A stretch of 64,000 nucleotides of DNA, taken from contig JANFNE010000016.1 of the NCBI GenBank assembly GCA_024867545.1, positions 434,001 through 498,000 on the forward strand. Direction: 5' to 3'. Both the position numbers and the translations under genes were made by a program. The stretch's first letter is position 1. Each line of letters starts with the position of its first letter. The stretch is from Phytopythium helicoides. Lineage: Eukaryota; Oomycota; Peronosporomycetes; Pythiales; Pythiaceae. The notes under the pieces are model-generated. The model was not told where the DNA came from. It worked only from the letters and a program-made list of their open reading frames with translations, and searched no databases. Below are positions 1-10,142 of the stretch, piece after piece.

Positions 1-321
1 GTCCTTTCTCGGGCGGTTCCTTTGCCAATCAATGACTTCTGTCCAATCAGCGGCGTGGATTTGATTTTCCTCCAATCCTATCGAGAAGAAGCAGCTTCGT
101 CCATGCAGCCGACCAGCTGGTCGTACACCGACCAACCTCCCCCCACACGGTGGCGCTTTCTATTCTTTCACCCCTCCTCTCCGGTAGAAAAATCCCAACG
201 TGGGTATTTGAAGGCCCGTCGCGCGGCGCAAAGATCGCGGATCGAGCCACAACGGGAGAAGCAGCGCCAAGAAGCGAAGCGACTCGACCTCCAAGGCGCC
301 AGAGCGGCCGCGAGCGACAGC
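1..321. promoter_or_regulatory. 5' flank of the V-ATPase gene with CCAAT boxes
   Basis: No gene is seen here. CCAAT pentamers occur at about 25, 42 and 71 (gccaatca, tccaatca, tccaatcc). They lie 250-300 bp upstream of the V-ATPase start codon and probably belong to its promoter. The open frames over this stretch have no recognisable protein content. Confidence 0.35.
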
Positions 322-2448
322 ATGGCGCACGTGTTCGGCGACACCGACAAGGAGTCGGACTATGGCTACGTGTTCAAGGTCTCGGGCCCGCGTACGTGAA
401 AGGAGAGGAGGGGGGAGCGGCACTTTCCCCTCTGGGGGAAAATTCCCCTCGCGCCTTTGGCCTGGGAGCTAACGCATGTGGCTCACGCAGTCGTCATCGC
501 TGAGAACATGCTTGGTGCGGCCATGTATGAGCTGGTACGGCGGCGTCTGGGGCGCTTTTTGTTGTTGTTGTTGTTGTTGTTTTGTTGGTGGCGAGGAAGG
601 CGCAGGAGTTGATGAGGGTGTGGGAGGACGCAGGTGCGCGTGGGCCACGACAAGCTCGTGGGCGAGATCATCAAGCTGGAGGGCACCAACGCCTCTATCC
701 AGGTCTACGAGGATACCTGTGCGTGCGCTCGGTTTGCGGTGCCGAGATGGTGAGAGGATCCGAGAGCTAACGGTGGTGTGGCGGATCCAGCTGGCCTGAC
801 GGTCGGAGACCCCGTCGAGCGACGCAAGCAGCCGCTGTCGGTGGAACTCGGACCCGGTATTGTGGAGAACATCTTTGACGGTATCCAGCGCCCACTCGAG
901 TCCATCGCGGCGCTCACCAAGGACGTGTACGTGCCGCGCGGCGTCGACGTGCCGGCGCTGAACGCCGTCAAGAAGTGGCGCTACCGCCCTGTCAACTTCC
1001 GCGAGGGCGACCCGATCTCGGGCGGAGACATCTTCGGCTTGGTGCACGAGAACGACATCCTGCACTCGCACAAGATCATGTGCCCGCCCAATGTGTTCGG
1101 CACGATCGTCAAGATCTACGGCAACCAGACGGACAACAACGAGACTTTTTCGCTCGAGGATACGGTGCTGGAAGTGCGCGACGATACTACTGGCAAGACC
1201 CACAAGCTCGGCCTGTCGCACTTCTGGCCTGTGCGTAAGCCCCGCCCGGTGGCCGAGAAGCTCGCGGGCAACATCGCTCTGCAGACCGGTCAGCGCATCA
1301 TTGACGCCCTCTTCCCGTCAGTGCTTGGAGGAACGTGCGCTGTTCCCGGTGCTTTTGGCTGTGGCAAGACTGTCATTTCGCAGGCTCTGTCCAAGCACTC
1401 GAACTCGGACGTCATCGTGTACGTCGGCTGCGGTGAGCGTGGTAACGAGATGGCTGAAGTGCTGAACGATTTCCCCGAGCTCACGATGACGGTCAACGAC
1501 CGCGAAGTGCCCATCATGAAGCGTACGACGCTGGTCGCCAACACCAGTAACATGCCTGTCGCAGCTCGTGAAGCCTCCATTTACACGGGTATCACGCTTG
1601 CCGAGTACTTCCGCGACCAAGGATACAACGTGTCCATGATGGCTGACTCGACAAGTCGCTGGGCCGAGGCTCTTCGTGAAATCTCCGGTCGTCTGGGTGA
1701 GATGCCTGCCGATAGTGGTTACCCGGCGTACCTCGGTGCGCGTCTTGCTGCCTTCTACGAGCGCGCTGGTCGTGTGGCTTGTCTTGGCAGTCCTAAGCGT
1801 GAAGGAAGTGTCACGGTCGTGGGTGCTGTCTCGCCCCCTGGTGGTGACTTCTCGGACCCTGTGACGGCTGCCACGCTCGGTATTGTGCAGGTCTTCTGGG
1901 GCCTGGACAAGAAGCTGGCGCAGCGCAAGCACTTCCCGTCGGTGAACTGGCTGATCAGTTACACCAAGTACATGCGCGTGCTCGAGCCGTTCTTCAACAA
2001 GATCGATCCTGAGTACTCGACGCTGCGTACGAAGTGCCAGGAAATCCTGCAGAAGGAGGACAACTTGACCGAGATTGTGCAGCTTGTCGGCAAGGAGTCG
2101 CTGTCGGAGGACCAGAAGGTGATTATGGAGGTCGCCAAGATCATTCGCGAGGACTACCTGCAGCAGAACGCGTTCTCTGACTACGACTTTACGTGCCCAC
2201 TCGTCAAGAGTGTGGGCATGCTGCGATCCATTATTCTGTTCTACAACCTGAGCCAGAAGGTGATCGCTGACTCACCCCCGGATGCGCGCGTGACGTGGGC
2301 TCAGATCAAGACGTCCATGAACCCTGTGCTGCAAAAGATCATCCAGACTAAGTTCCAGCTGCCCAAGCAGCCCGAGGAGCAGATGAAGGCTTTCTTTGCC
2401 GGTCTGAACGAGGAGATTGAGCAGGCGTTCCAGACGCTCTCCGACTAA
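322..2448 (+). CDS. VMA1: V-type proton ATPase catalytic subunit A
   Basis: Catalytic A subunit of the V1 sector, which hydrolyses ATP to drive proton pumping into vacuoles and endosomes. Four exons fit in phase: 322-391, 491-534, 634-718 and 791-2448, joined by GT-AG introns of 99, 99 and 72 nt. The product is 618 aa, the usual family length. The N-terminus [11 protein letters not shown] leads into [35 protein letters not shown] and the [10 protein letters not shown] segment typical of A subunits. The P-loop GAFGCGKT lies at about residues 253-260, followed by the GERGNEM and [16 protein letters not shown] signatures. The start is the only ATG compatible with the exon chain. Intron 2 holds a (TTG)n run. 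The gene is intact and the call is firm. Confidence 0.97.
554..586 (+). repeat. (TTG)n microsatellite in intron 2 of the V-ATPase gene
   Basis: Perfect TTG trinucleotide run inside the second intron. It creates misleading poly-Cys and poly-Gln/Asn frames on either strand. Confidence 0.85.
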
Positions 2449-2660
2449 GGTACGCAACGTGGGTATCCTGGCGCATCGGAACGAGGGCGGCGTGATATTG
2501 GCTCATTCGTGAGTAGCTAAAACGTAAATGGACAAAGAGCCACACAGCCTTCGGGCATGTGAGCTTCAATAATCATATGGAGTGCTGATTGGGGTCGTGC
2601 GGCTCTGAGTCTTCAGACCATGAATTCCTCTGAGGAAGATGACCACTTTGCCGATATTCT

Positions 2661-2987
2661 TCAGCAAATCGGTATTTCGATGTAGAGATGGAGCGACTGG
2701 TCACGAGCAAATGCTCCACGGCGATGACGCAGTTCCAGCAATTCATTCTTGATCATTTGCACAGATGCATAGTCTCTGTCGCCCAACAGTGTTCGGGGAA
2801 GAAACACCTCGATATCCTGTGGTAATAGGTTCTTGAGCACCTTGGCGAACATCCTGGGCCGTACTTGCCGGATGAACTGGGAGCGCAAGGCCTTGAGATG
2901 CCATCCGTAGCGTGCGAGCTCATCATCAACATCAACGCCACTCATGCAATGAAAAATGGAAACGCAGCATTCATCCACGAGTTTCAT
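2661..2987 (-). CDS. uncharacterised 108-aa protein
   Basis: Single-exon frame with an ATG at 2987 and a stop at 2661, between the 3' ends of two convergent genes. The product is mixed hydrophilic without signal peptide or membrane segment. It is rich in Arg, Leu and charged residues (KNLLPQDIEVFLPRTLLGDR) and has an MKLVDECCVSIFHC start. I recognise no family. The regular amphipathic pattern looks more protein-like than the shadow frames around it, but it could be a 3' exon of a longer gene or a chance ORF. The rest of 2449-3072 holds nothing recognisable. Confidence 0.35.
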   Translation of the reverse strand: MKLVDECCVSIFHCMSGVDVDDELARYGWHLKALRSQFIRQVRPRMFAKVLKNLLPQDIEVFLPRTLLGDRDYASVQMIKNELLELRHRRGAFARDQSLHLYIEIPIC

Positions 2988-3072
2988 TTTCTTTCATTCA
3001 GTCAGATGAGATGACACTAGATCGAGCAAAATGGACAACTAATCGGCTGCAACACCTTCACGCTCTGGTGGT

Positions 3073-5824
3073 TCACCGCCTAAACGAGCCGATTTTGACT
3101 TCCTCCACCTCCTCCTCTTCGTCCTCCTCGCCACTCTCAACCTCTTGGATTCCTTCACCCTTGAGCTCCAACATTACGTCCTTGGGGTTGGCTGTCGCCG
3201 TCGACGGGATTATAACCTGCACACTGCCGTGCCGCGTCATCACTGGCGGCGCATCTGCATGAGGGACCGTCATGAACGGCTTGGCATCGGCATCATCGCT
3301 GTCAGCAGCAGGCGCTGCAGGCACCGAGTCCTCACCAGAACTGGCAAGAGCTCGAAGCGCGCCAATGGCACTGAGCACCTGAATCTTCTTGCGCGCGCGC
3401 TTCCACTTGGCATGGACAGTTAGCTTGGCGTTGATGCGGAAGCCCTCCATGAACTCGTTAATGTTGATCTCATTGTCATGCGAGAAGTCCATCATCTTCA
3501 TGTAGTCGGCGCCATCCGTACTGAAGGGCTTCGCTCCAGGTGGCAGATGCTCATTGAGCAGCTTGATGCCGTTTTCGAGCTCCTCAAGCGTGATGATACC
3601 GTTGCCGTCGCGGTCCAGCGCACGGAAGAGCGCCTCGAGCCGTGCACGGTGGCGGTACAAAGAGTTGAACGCACTACGCCGCTTCATGCGCTCATTATCC
3701 ATCTGCTCGCCTTCGACGGCAGTTTGGCCCGCAGGAACGGCTCCTTCGGCGTTGTATCTTGCCAAGAAACCCTCATACGGCACCATGCCTTCCTTATCGA
3801 GCGCCGTTAACAGCGGCTGAAGCGCTGGCCAATCGAGAGACAGGTCCAGAACGTCCTCCATGACCCGCGACCACGACGCAATGGTCAAACTACCAGTCTG
3901 GGCCTTGTCTTCGGTCTGGAACTCTGCCAGTAAATCTGCCTGGTGTTCGATGATAAGCGAGAACAACATGTCCAAGTTCGAGATGGCCATATCGCGACTC
4001 TCGGCGCTTGCCATGTACTGGAAGAAAGCGGGCTTCTCCTTTGTACCAGACGGAATGCGCATGAAGCATCCGAGGTTGTTAGCCTTGCCACAGTAGTTGG
4101 ATGCCGAGAACAGCGTCACCAACATGCCCTTGTCCTGATACGGCCAGTCGAAGCCGCGAGGCACACACTCATGCGATCGCACAATGAGCGACAAACGGTT
4201 CTTGGACATGAACTTCTGCACGACATCTGGGCCGTATGAGATGCCAGCACCACGCTTGTTTTCCTCCCAGCCTTTAGTCACCTTCGGGTCGCTCCACAGA
4301 ATGTCGCGCATGGTTGTGAACTTCGTCCAAAGCATGCGGTCGTTACCGCGGTTCTTGGGCTTGGATCGGAATCGAGTCAAGTCGTACTCGTTACGTTCAA
4401 GAGAGTTGAATTCGCGCAGTGCGATGGCTTCGCGCGGAACACCGCCGTGCAAAACAAGCACACGCTTGTCAATCAGCGTCGCGAGCGGCAGCCACTTGAA
4501 CGACTCGCAGAAGAGGTCGAACACAAAGCGATCGTACTTGACCTCGCACTCCTTCATGAACCCAAACACCTGCGTGATCGAGCTCTCCTCGTGATTGCCG
4601 CGGTTCACGAGTACATGGTCTGGGTACAGGATCTTGAACAGGTAGATGATGGTAGCAATTTCAACACCACGGTCTCCGCGGTCCACAAAGTCACCGTTGA
4701 AGAGGTACGGGTTGGATACCGAGGGCAAGCCATTCTCACGGAAAATGAGCAAGAGGTCGTCCAGCTGACCGTGGAGGTCGCCAATAATAGTGATGTGGTT
4801 CGCGGGTGCGACCGAGAACTCGACGAGCGTCGACTGCTTGCGGAAGAGCGCCATGGCCTCATTCACGACGCGCACAATGACGTTGCGTGGGATCTTGAGG
4901 CCGTTCTTGCACGACTCGATGAGTTCTTCGACGTACTGCAGCGTGATAGGCGAATCGTCCAGGTCCGCCGCCTTGGACGTACATGTTGGCAATGTCGATC
5001 TGCCCCACAACCTGCGCCGACACAGTCTTCCCAAGCGACGGCGGAGCGTCAGGTGGTTGCGAGTCATCCCCACCCACATCCGGCAGGTACTTGGTCAGCG
5101 CATCCAGGAAGATCGAAAGCTCGAGCTGGTGGTCGTGGATCACCTCATTAGTCCCTTCGCGTGCCCTCCAACACAATCCGACCGAACACGTACCACGCTG
5201 TGCTCCTCGCGGTTCTCCAGGTCGTTGAAGAGCTTCCAGTTGTTGATCACGCGGTCCTCCTGCGACGACGATTTCTTAGCTGGCGCTGGTTCGACGGCGC
5301 CGCCTTCTTCTTTGGACTCCTCCTCCTTCTTAGGCTCCTCCTGCTTCTTGGGTTCCTCCTGCTTCTTGGGTTCCTCCTGCTTCTTGGGCTCCTCCTGCTT
5401 CGGCTGTTGCTGCTGAGTCGGCTGCGGCTTCTGCTGCTGCGCGGCCGTAGGCGTCGACTGCGTGGACGCCGATGCTCCCGACGCCGACGCCGGCGATCTC
5501 GGCGCTGCAAAACGCATCCACCCCAACTCGCGCGTCACTACCAGCTCTCCCGCCCACCAATACGCGCGCACGTACGCTGCGAGTAGGACTGGGAGCCGCT
5601 CATACTCGTGGGCGACCGCGGCGGCGCGCCCGGGCGCCTGCCGTCCCCGCATCACCAAGCAAACGTCAGTTCCCGGCCGCCTGTCTCCATTTTTTCCAAC
5701 TCGCAAACTGCGCCACGCACGCGGCCGTGGGGCGCCGACGCGCCACCTTTGGCGCCAGGCGCGTGGGCAGGCGGCTGCTGCCGCTGCTGGCGCCGCCGGG
5801 CGCTCCCGACTGTCCGTTGCCCAT
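3073..5824 (-). CDS. EF-hand Ser/Thr protein phosphatase (PPEF/PP5-like), predicted N-myristoylated
   Basis: Metal-dependent Ser/Thr phosphatase of the PPP family with calcium-binding EF hands. Exons consistent in phase are 5824-5709, 5637-5576, 5504-5194 and 5143-4979, then from 4935 to the stop at 3073 (about 838 aa). The start MGNGQSGAP fits the MGxxxS myristoylation pattern. A low-complexity linker carries four or five QEEPKK repeats. Catalytic motifs GDLHGQ, GDFVDRGDRG, RGNHEE, LHGGVP and RSHECVPRGF are all present. EF hand 1 is DRDGNGIITLEE; a weaker second is DFSHDNEININEF. The C-terminus is acidic. Near 4978 the frame moves by one base: either a 43-nt intron with a weak GTCCAA donor (4978-4936) or an indel. 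The call as PPP phosphatase with EF hands is firm; the N-terminal exon chain is inferred from splice signals and phase. Confidence 0.88.
5331..5400. repeat. 18-bp coding tandem repeat (QEEPKK units)
   Basis: About four near-perfect copies of an 18-bp unit (plus strand ttcctcctgcttcttggg) in exon 3 of the phosphatase. On the minus strand they encode Gln-Glu-Glu-Pro-Lys-Lys. Such exact repeats are prone to copy-number change. Confidence 0.85.
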
Positions 5825-6258
5825 GGCGAGAGCGGCGGCGACGACGACTTGGCTGCGGCCGCGTGGGTTGCGGTATGGGCTTCGGCCGCCGTGTTGACGC
5901 GGGGGCTGCCGCCTGGAAACATGGGGGGGTGACTTTTGCGCCAATGGGAGCGCGGAAACGGGGTTTCGACCAATGGAGATCGCCGTGAGGCGGGCTTTCC
6001 GCCAATCGCAGAAAAGAGAACCCAAACCGGATGGCCTCCGACGATGGTCACGTCGTAACAGACCCTGCAGCAAGTGATTGATCACTCGCTCATATATCAT
6101 ATTCACATCGATATCTATCCGGATTTTCAATCCATAAATTAATATTCGACTAAACTCAATCTCATTTCATTAATATCCAATCAGGTCGCTTATTAACAAC
6201 TCCAACGCGCTGATTGGAGCAAAATCCTGGAATCCTCGCAGCGGCAACGAGCGCCCCC
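5825..6258. promoter_or_regulatory. Shared head-to-head promoter with a CCAAT cluster
   Basis: A 434-bp gap separates the divergent starts of the phosphatase (5824, minus) and the exonuclease fusion (6259, plus). It contains CCAAT pentamers near 5941, 5971, 6002 and 6177 in gccaatggg, accaatgga, gccaatcgc and tccaatcag. Three are spaced about 30 bp apart. A bidirectional CCAAT-driven promoter is the simplest reading. No gene is seen in the gap. Confidence 0.45.
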
Positions 6259-9200
6259 ATGGCCGATCGAGATGGAGGCGAGCGGGGGCTCCTGCCGCGG
6301 CGCAAGGCGGTGCGCGACCTGCTGTGGGCCGCCGCGAGCCCGCAGATGCTGAGCGCCGAGCGCTTCCCCGTGCTGCCGGTGGCGCTGGGGCCCGCGGCGC
6401 TTCGAAACGCGCGCGTGCGGCGCTGGCTGGCGGCGCTGGACGCGGATCCGCAGCCGCTGCTGCGCTTCCTGCGAGGTTCGTGAGGGCGATTGGGGGTTGG
6501 CAGAGGAGCGCTGCGAGCTGACGGAGGAGCGTGCGGTGCGGGACGCAGAGGGCGCGCAGGCCAAGAGCAGCACGCGCAGCCTGGCGCTCGGCGTGTACTT
6601 CTCGGCGCTGGTCGAGTTCTGGCTGCGCTTCTGCCCTGCGCTGCGCGTCGAGCGGTTCGCGAGCGGCAAGCCCATCGTGTCGGCCACCAACCAGACGGTC
6701 GGACAGCTCAAGTTCCTGTTCCGCTGCGCGCTCGAGGCCGAGGACGGAGCGCTGAACGACGCCGTGGATATGCACGTCGAGTCGTCCTGTCAAGTTCTTC
6801 CTGCTGCACCCGCTGCACGATCGACTGGAGACAGATGCAGCTAACAGTGGAGATGCTGCTGGAGACGAGCAGCCGTTCTACCCGCTGGAGCAGTTTGTGG
6901 GCCCGCACTTGGCAGAGAACCTCGCGTGGCGCGTCCAGGAAGTTGCCAGGAAGCTCGACATGTGTCGAGGACCAAGCGTGCGCGCGTGGCTGCAAGAGCA
7001 CTACAGCGAGGAAGTTTCGTCGCATATCGTGCTGCGCGGTTACCTATTCTACCCACTGCATCACTTTAGGTGCACAGCTGACGTCACGCGGCAGCACGAG
7101 TGGGAGTATCACCAGATCCTGAGGTGCGATCCGGAGGATTCGAGTCGGAGTATTCCTCCATCGCACCCCAGCATTGCCCATGATCATTTATGTGGATGGT
7201 GGACCTCAAACTTCGAGGCTGAGCTTCGCGCAAAAGTAGGGGCGAACGACCCCGACAGATGCGGTGAGAGCCGCTTCGTCGTGCTTCCAAAGCTCCATTG
7301 GCTTTCGCCAGTCATTGCTACAGAGGAGTCTGAGTCGGGCCGGGTGTTTATCGAAGGCGAAACTTCTCTTGGTGCAGAAGAAGTCGAAGCGATGGCGTTA
7401 GATTCACTGGTAGAGTTTGTCAATTCGCACTTCGAAGAGCTGGCAAACTCACCGCCAGATATAAAATCGAATGGTGCTGTGGCGATGCCACTGTTCGTTG
7501 CCGAGATCATTCGGTGCCAACCTGACGACCGTGAGTACATCGACACCAGCACACGATGGAAGGAGCTTTCGCGAGGATTTGTGCTGGACCCTAGATGCTG
7601 GGACCCGGTGCCGCTGTGTCGAGAGCCTGTACGATTTCGACGAGCGACACGTCGGAAGAATGGCAATGGTGAGGGAGAGACTTTAGAGCGCGAGTACGAA
7701 GGACGGACAGGTTGGCGACGCGATGGAGTGATCAAAGAGGAAGACCTGGTATCGGGCAAGGAAATTAGAGAGCCCGTGTTTCCAACTCCAGAGGCAGTGA
7801 CGCCGTCCGATTTGGCTGCTCGCATCGCTGCTGGTATTGAAGATGAGCAAAAAAGTGTACCCCACGTTGTTTTGAAGGCTGCAGCTGTGGAAGTGCTAGT
7901 TTCGCGATCTGTTGGAAATGCTGGGTCTACTGCATGTGAGGCTGGCAATTTCGTGCACCAAACCATCACCTTTGTCATCTTTGAATTGTACTCAACAAGT
8001 TGTGGTAACTCGAAGCAGCCGCAACGAGTGGGCCACCTCGTCTTGGATGCACTAGAGAGCATTATTACAAACGGGACGCATCCTGTTCGAGGACTCTTCC
8101 CCCGTGACAAGCTGAACAGTTGGCTCTCTCTTCTTCTTCGAGTAGCAGCGGACGACACTCGGTGGGACTTTCTCAGCCTTGTTCTTCGAGCCTTAGAGAT
8201 TGTTCGTGTGGGCGATGAGCTTTCTCAATTTGGTCTAGACGCCAATCTTGAGTTAATGCTTGAGGACCTGGCTGCGCGAGAGCTTAGACGGTGGAATGCA
8301 GTTGTTGTGGAGGCTGTTCGCGTGTTGTACTCTACTTCCAGCAGCCTCGCTGACGTCCATGAGCAATTGACGATCTCTTCCGCCGTTTTATGGCGCAAGA
8401 AGACTGGACAAACGCCGAGCGGTTAGCAACGGTAGCCCGTAACCCACATCATCTTCGCACGCTCCTGGACGAATGCACTCACCGGAACATGACGAAAGCG
8501 GTGAAACGTCTGCGCAAGTTTTGCGTGGCCAACTTTGAAGACGGCGTTGATACATTTGAAAAAGTTGGCAGCTGGGTACTTGACAGCTCACCAAGCATGC
8601 GCACTCGAGTTCCGGCCCGAGTGTGGACCACGCTCGCAATCGAGAGATCTCTCGGTTTGATGTCGATCTGCAACACTGGGAGTACGTTGACACCACGAGC
8701 AAGCTTCAAGAAGTACTCACGCTTCTGGACACCCTCGAGCAAACACTTCAGAGTCCCATTCATGATGTGAGGAAGTGCATGGAAGACATGCTCATTGGAC
8801 TTGACTGCGAATGGCGTCCACAGTTCCTTCTGAACGGATCCTCTGTAACGTCAAGCGAGTGACAAAGAGACTGGAACCCATAGCGGGACCTCAGAAAGCA
8901 ACAATCTCACTGACAAAGCATCACAAGAACTTGGAGTAAGCTTGTACCAAATAGCCATCGGCGATCGAGTATTCGTTGTCGATGTTCAGGCGCTGAGGCA
9001 GTCTGCGGCCTCACCTCTCAAATTATCTGGAAGCACAATTCCCCGTTCATCGTTGTCGGATTCTGCATTGCAGGCGATTTGAAGCGCTTAACTCGGTCGT
9101 TTCCTGACCTGACCCAGTCATCGAATCTTGGTGGCTTACAGTCGGATCCCGTCGAACTGAAGCGCTTGGCAGCTTATCGCCAGCTTCCTGTGGACGCGTG

Positions 9201-10017
9201 GGGCTTATCGCGACTTTATTTCGAATGCTTTGGTGAGGAAATGAGCAAGGATGAGCAATGCTCTGACTGGGGAGCACGGCCTCTGACAACCCAGCAGCTT
9301 GAGTATGCCGCAATGGACGCACACTCCGTGCGAATCACTGGTCTCCACCTGCTTGTGGATCTAGTGGACGACAGTGGTCCAGTTACTACTAAAAGCGACT
9401 TGGTCACGCTCATGCGCTTATTTGCAGTGGACAGATCGGTCTCTGTTTGGCGCTCAGATCTTCGACCACTCGGGAAAGCTGACGTCCACGCCGCGCTCCA
9501 CGACTTGGGTCTCAACCGCGCTATCAGCTTCCACACAATATCGAAAGACATCTGGGACGAGAGTCCTCGCCATGAAATGGGCTTAGTCGTCAAGAGCATC
9601 GCTGTTGTTGCTAAGCGCGGGCAAATCGTCGAGTTTGCTGTCGTGGTGCTTCAGCTCGACCGCACTATCGACATGCAGTCCCTCGCGGATTTCTTGGGCG
9701 TCGCATCCTCGGACTCGGTTTCTCTAGCAGGGCAGCAGGTAAGTCCTCAATTGCCCCACTCCCTTCTCGTGCTGAGTTGTTGACGAGTCAACGCTGAGTT
9801 GTAGACGCTGCTCCGCGTGTTCGGCTACTCTCGCGGGTGCGTCGGCCCCATCGGTCTCCGCCAGCAGTCCAAGATCCGCGTGGTGGTCGACCAGCCTCTA
9901 ACCCAGGAGCCCCACCTGCTCTGCGGTGCCGGTGCCCTCGACGAGGTCTACTCCATCGCTCCCTCGACGCTCATCGCCGCCGTCAAGGCGAGCACCGCCG
10001 CCATCAGCAAGGAGTAG
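6259..10017 (+). CDS. DUF1853 / Mut7-like 3'-5' exonuclease / YbaK-type editing domain fusion (several frame breaks)
   Basis: Three domains lie in one plus-strand reading path. First is a DUF1853-like region (about 6259-7640): KAVRDLLWAAASPQML, LGVYFSALVEFWLRFCP, VKFFLLHP, GYLFYPL, HLCGWWT, LPKLHWLSPV and RGFVLDPRCW. Second is a helical region and a DEDDy 3'-5' exonuclease of the Mut7/EXD3 kind: GLDCEWRP (ExoI), SPFIVVGFCIAGDLKRL (ExoII), QLEYAAMDAHSV (ExoIII). Third is a YbaK/prolyl-tRNA-deacylase-like domain: TLLRVFGYSRGCVGPIGL, CGAGALDEVYSIAPSTL. A clean intron with a GTAAGT donor lies at 9739-9804. The ATG at 6259 is the first in frame. The path needs frame corrections near 6476-6503, 6788, 8367, 8625, 8858 and 9031; at 8367 and 8625 one missing homopolymer base restores the conserved sequence. 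It could be intact with sequence errors, a decaying gene, or two or three adjacent genes. Confidence 0.72.
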
Positions 10018-10142
10018 TAGATGGTAGTCGATGCGTGTCAATGGCGGCGTCGCTTGGCCATCAAATTAGAGATCCCGCACGCTTCGAGCCGCCTCCGCCT
10101 CACGTCACTTTGCCACGTAGGACTCGCCATATTGCATTGACA

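Noticed and set aside
476..799. Cys-rich plus-strand frame
   Set aside because: The poly-Cys run is the (TTG)n repeat in intron 2 of the V-ATPase gene.
1318..1932. 204-codon minus-strand frame in the V-ATPase gene
   Set aside because: Shadow frame of a strongly conserved coding exon.
8340..8430. Small intron at the frame break near 8367
   Set aside because: The new frame has a TGA just upstream and no GT-AG pair of suitable length spans it; one missing T explains the break.
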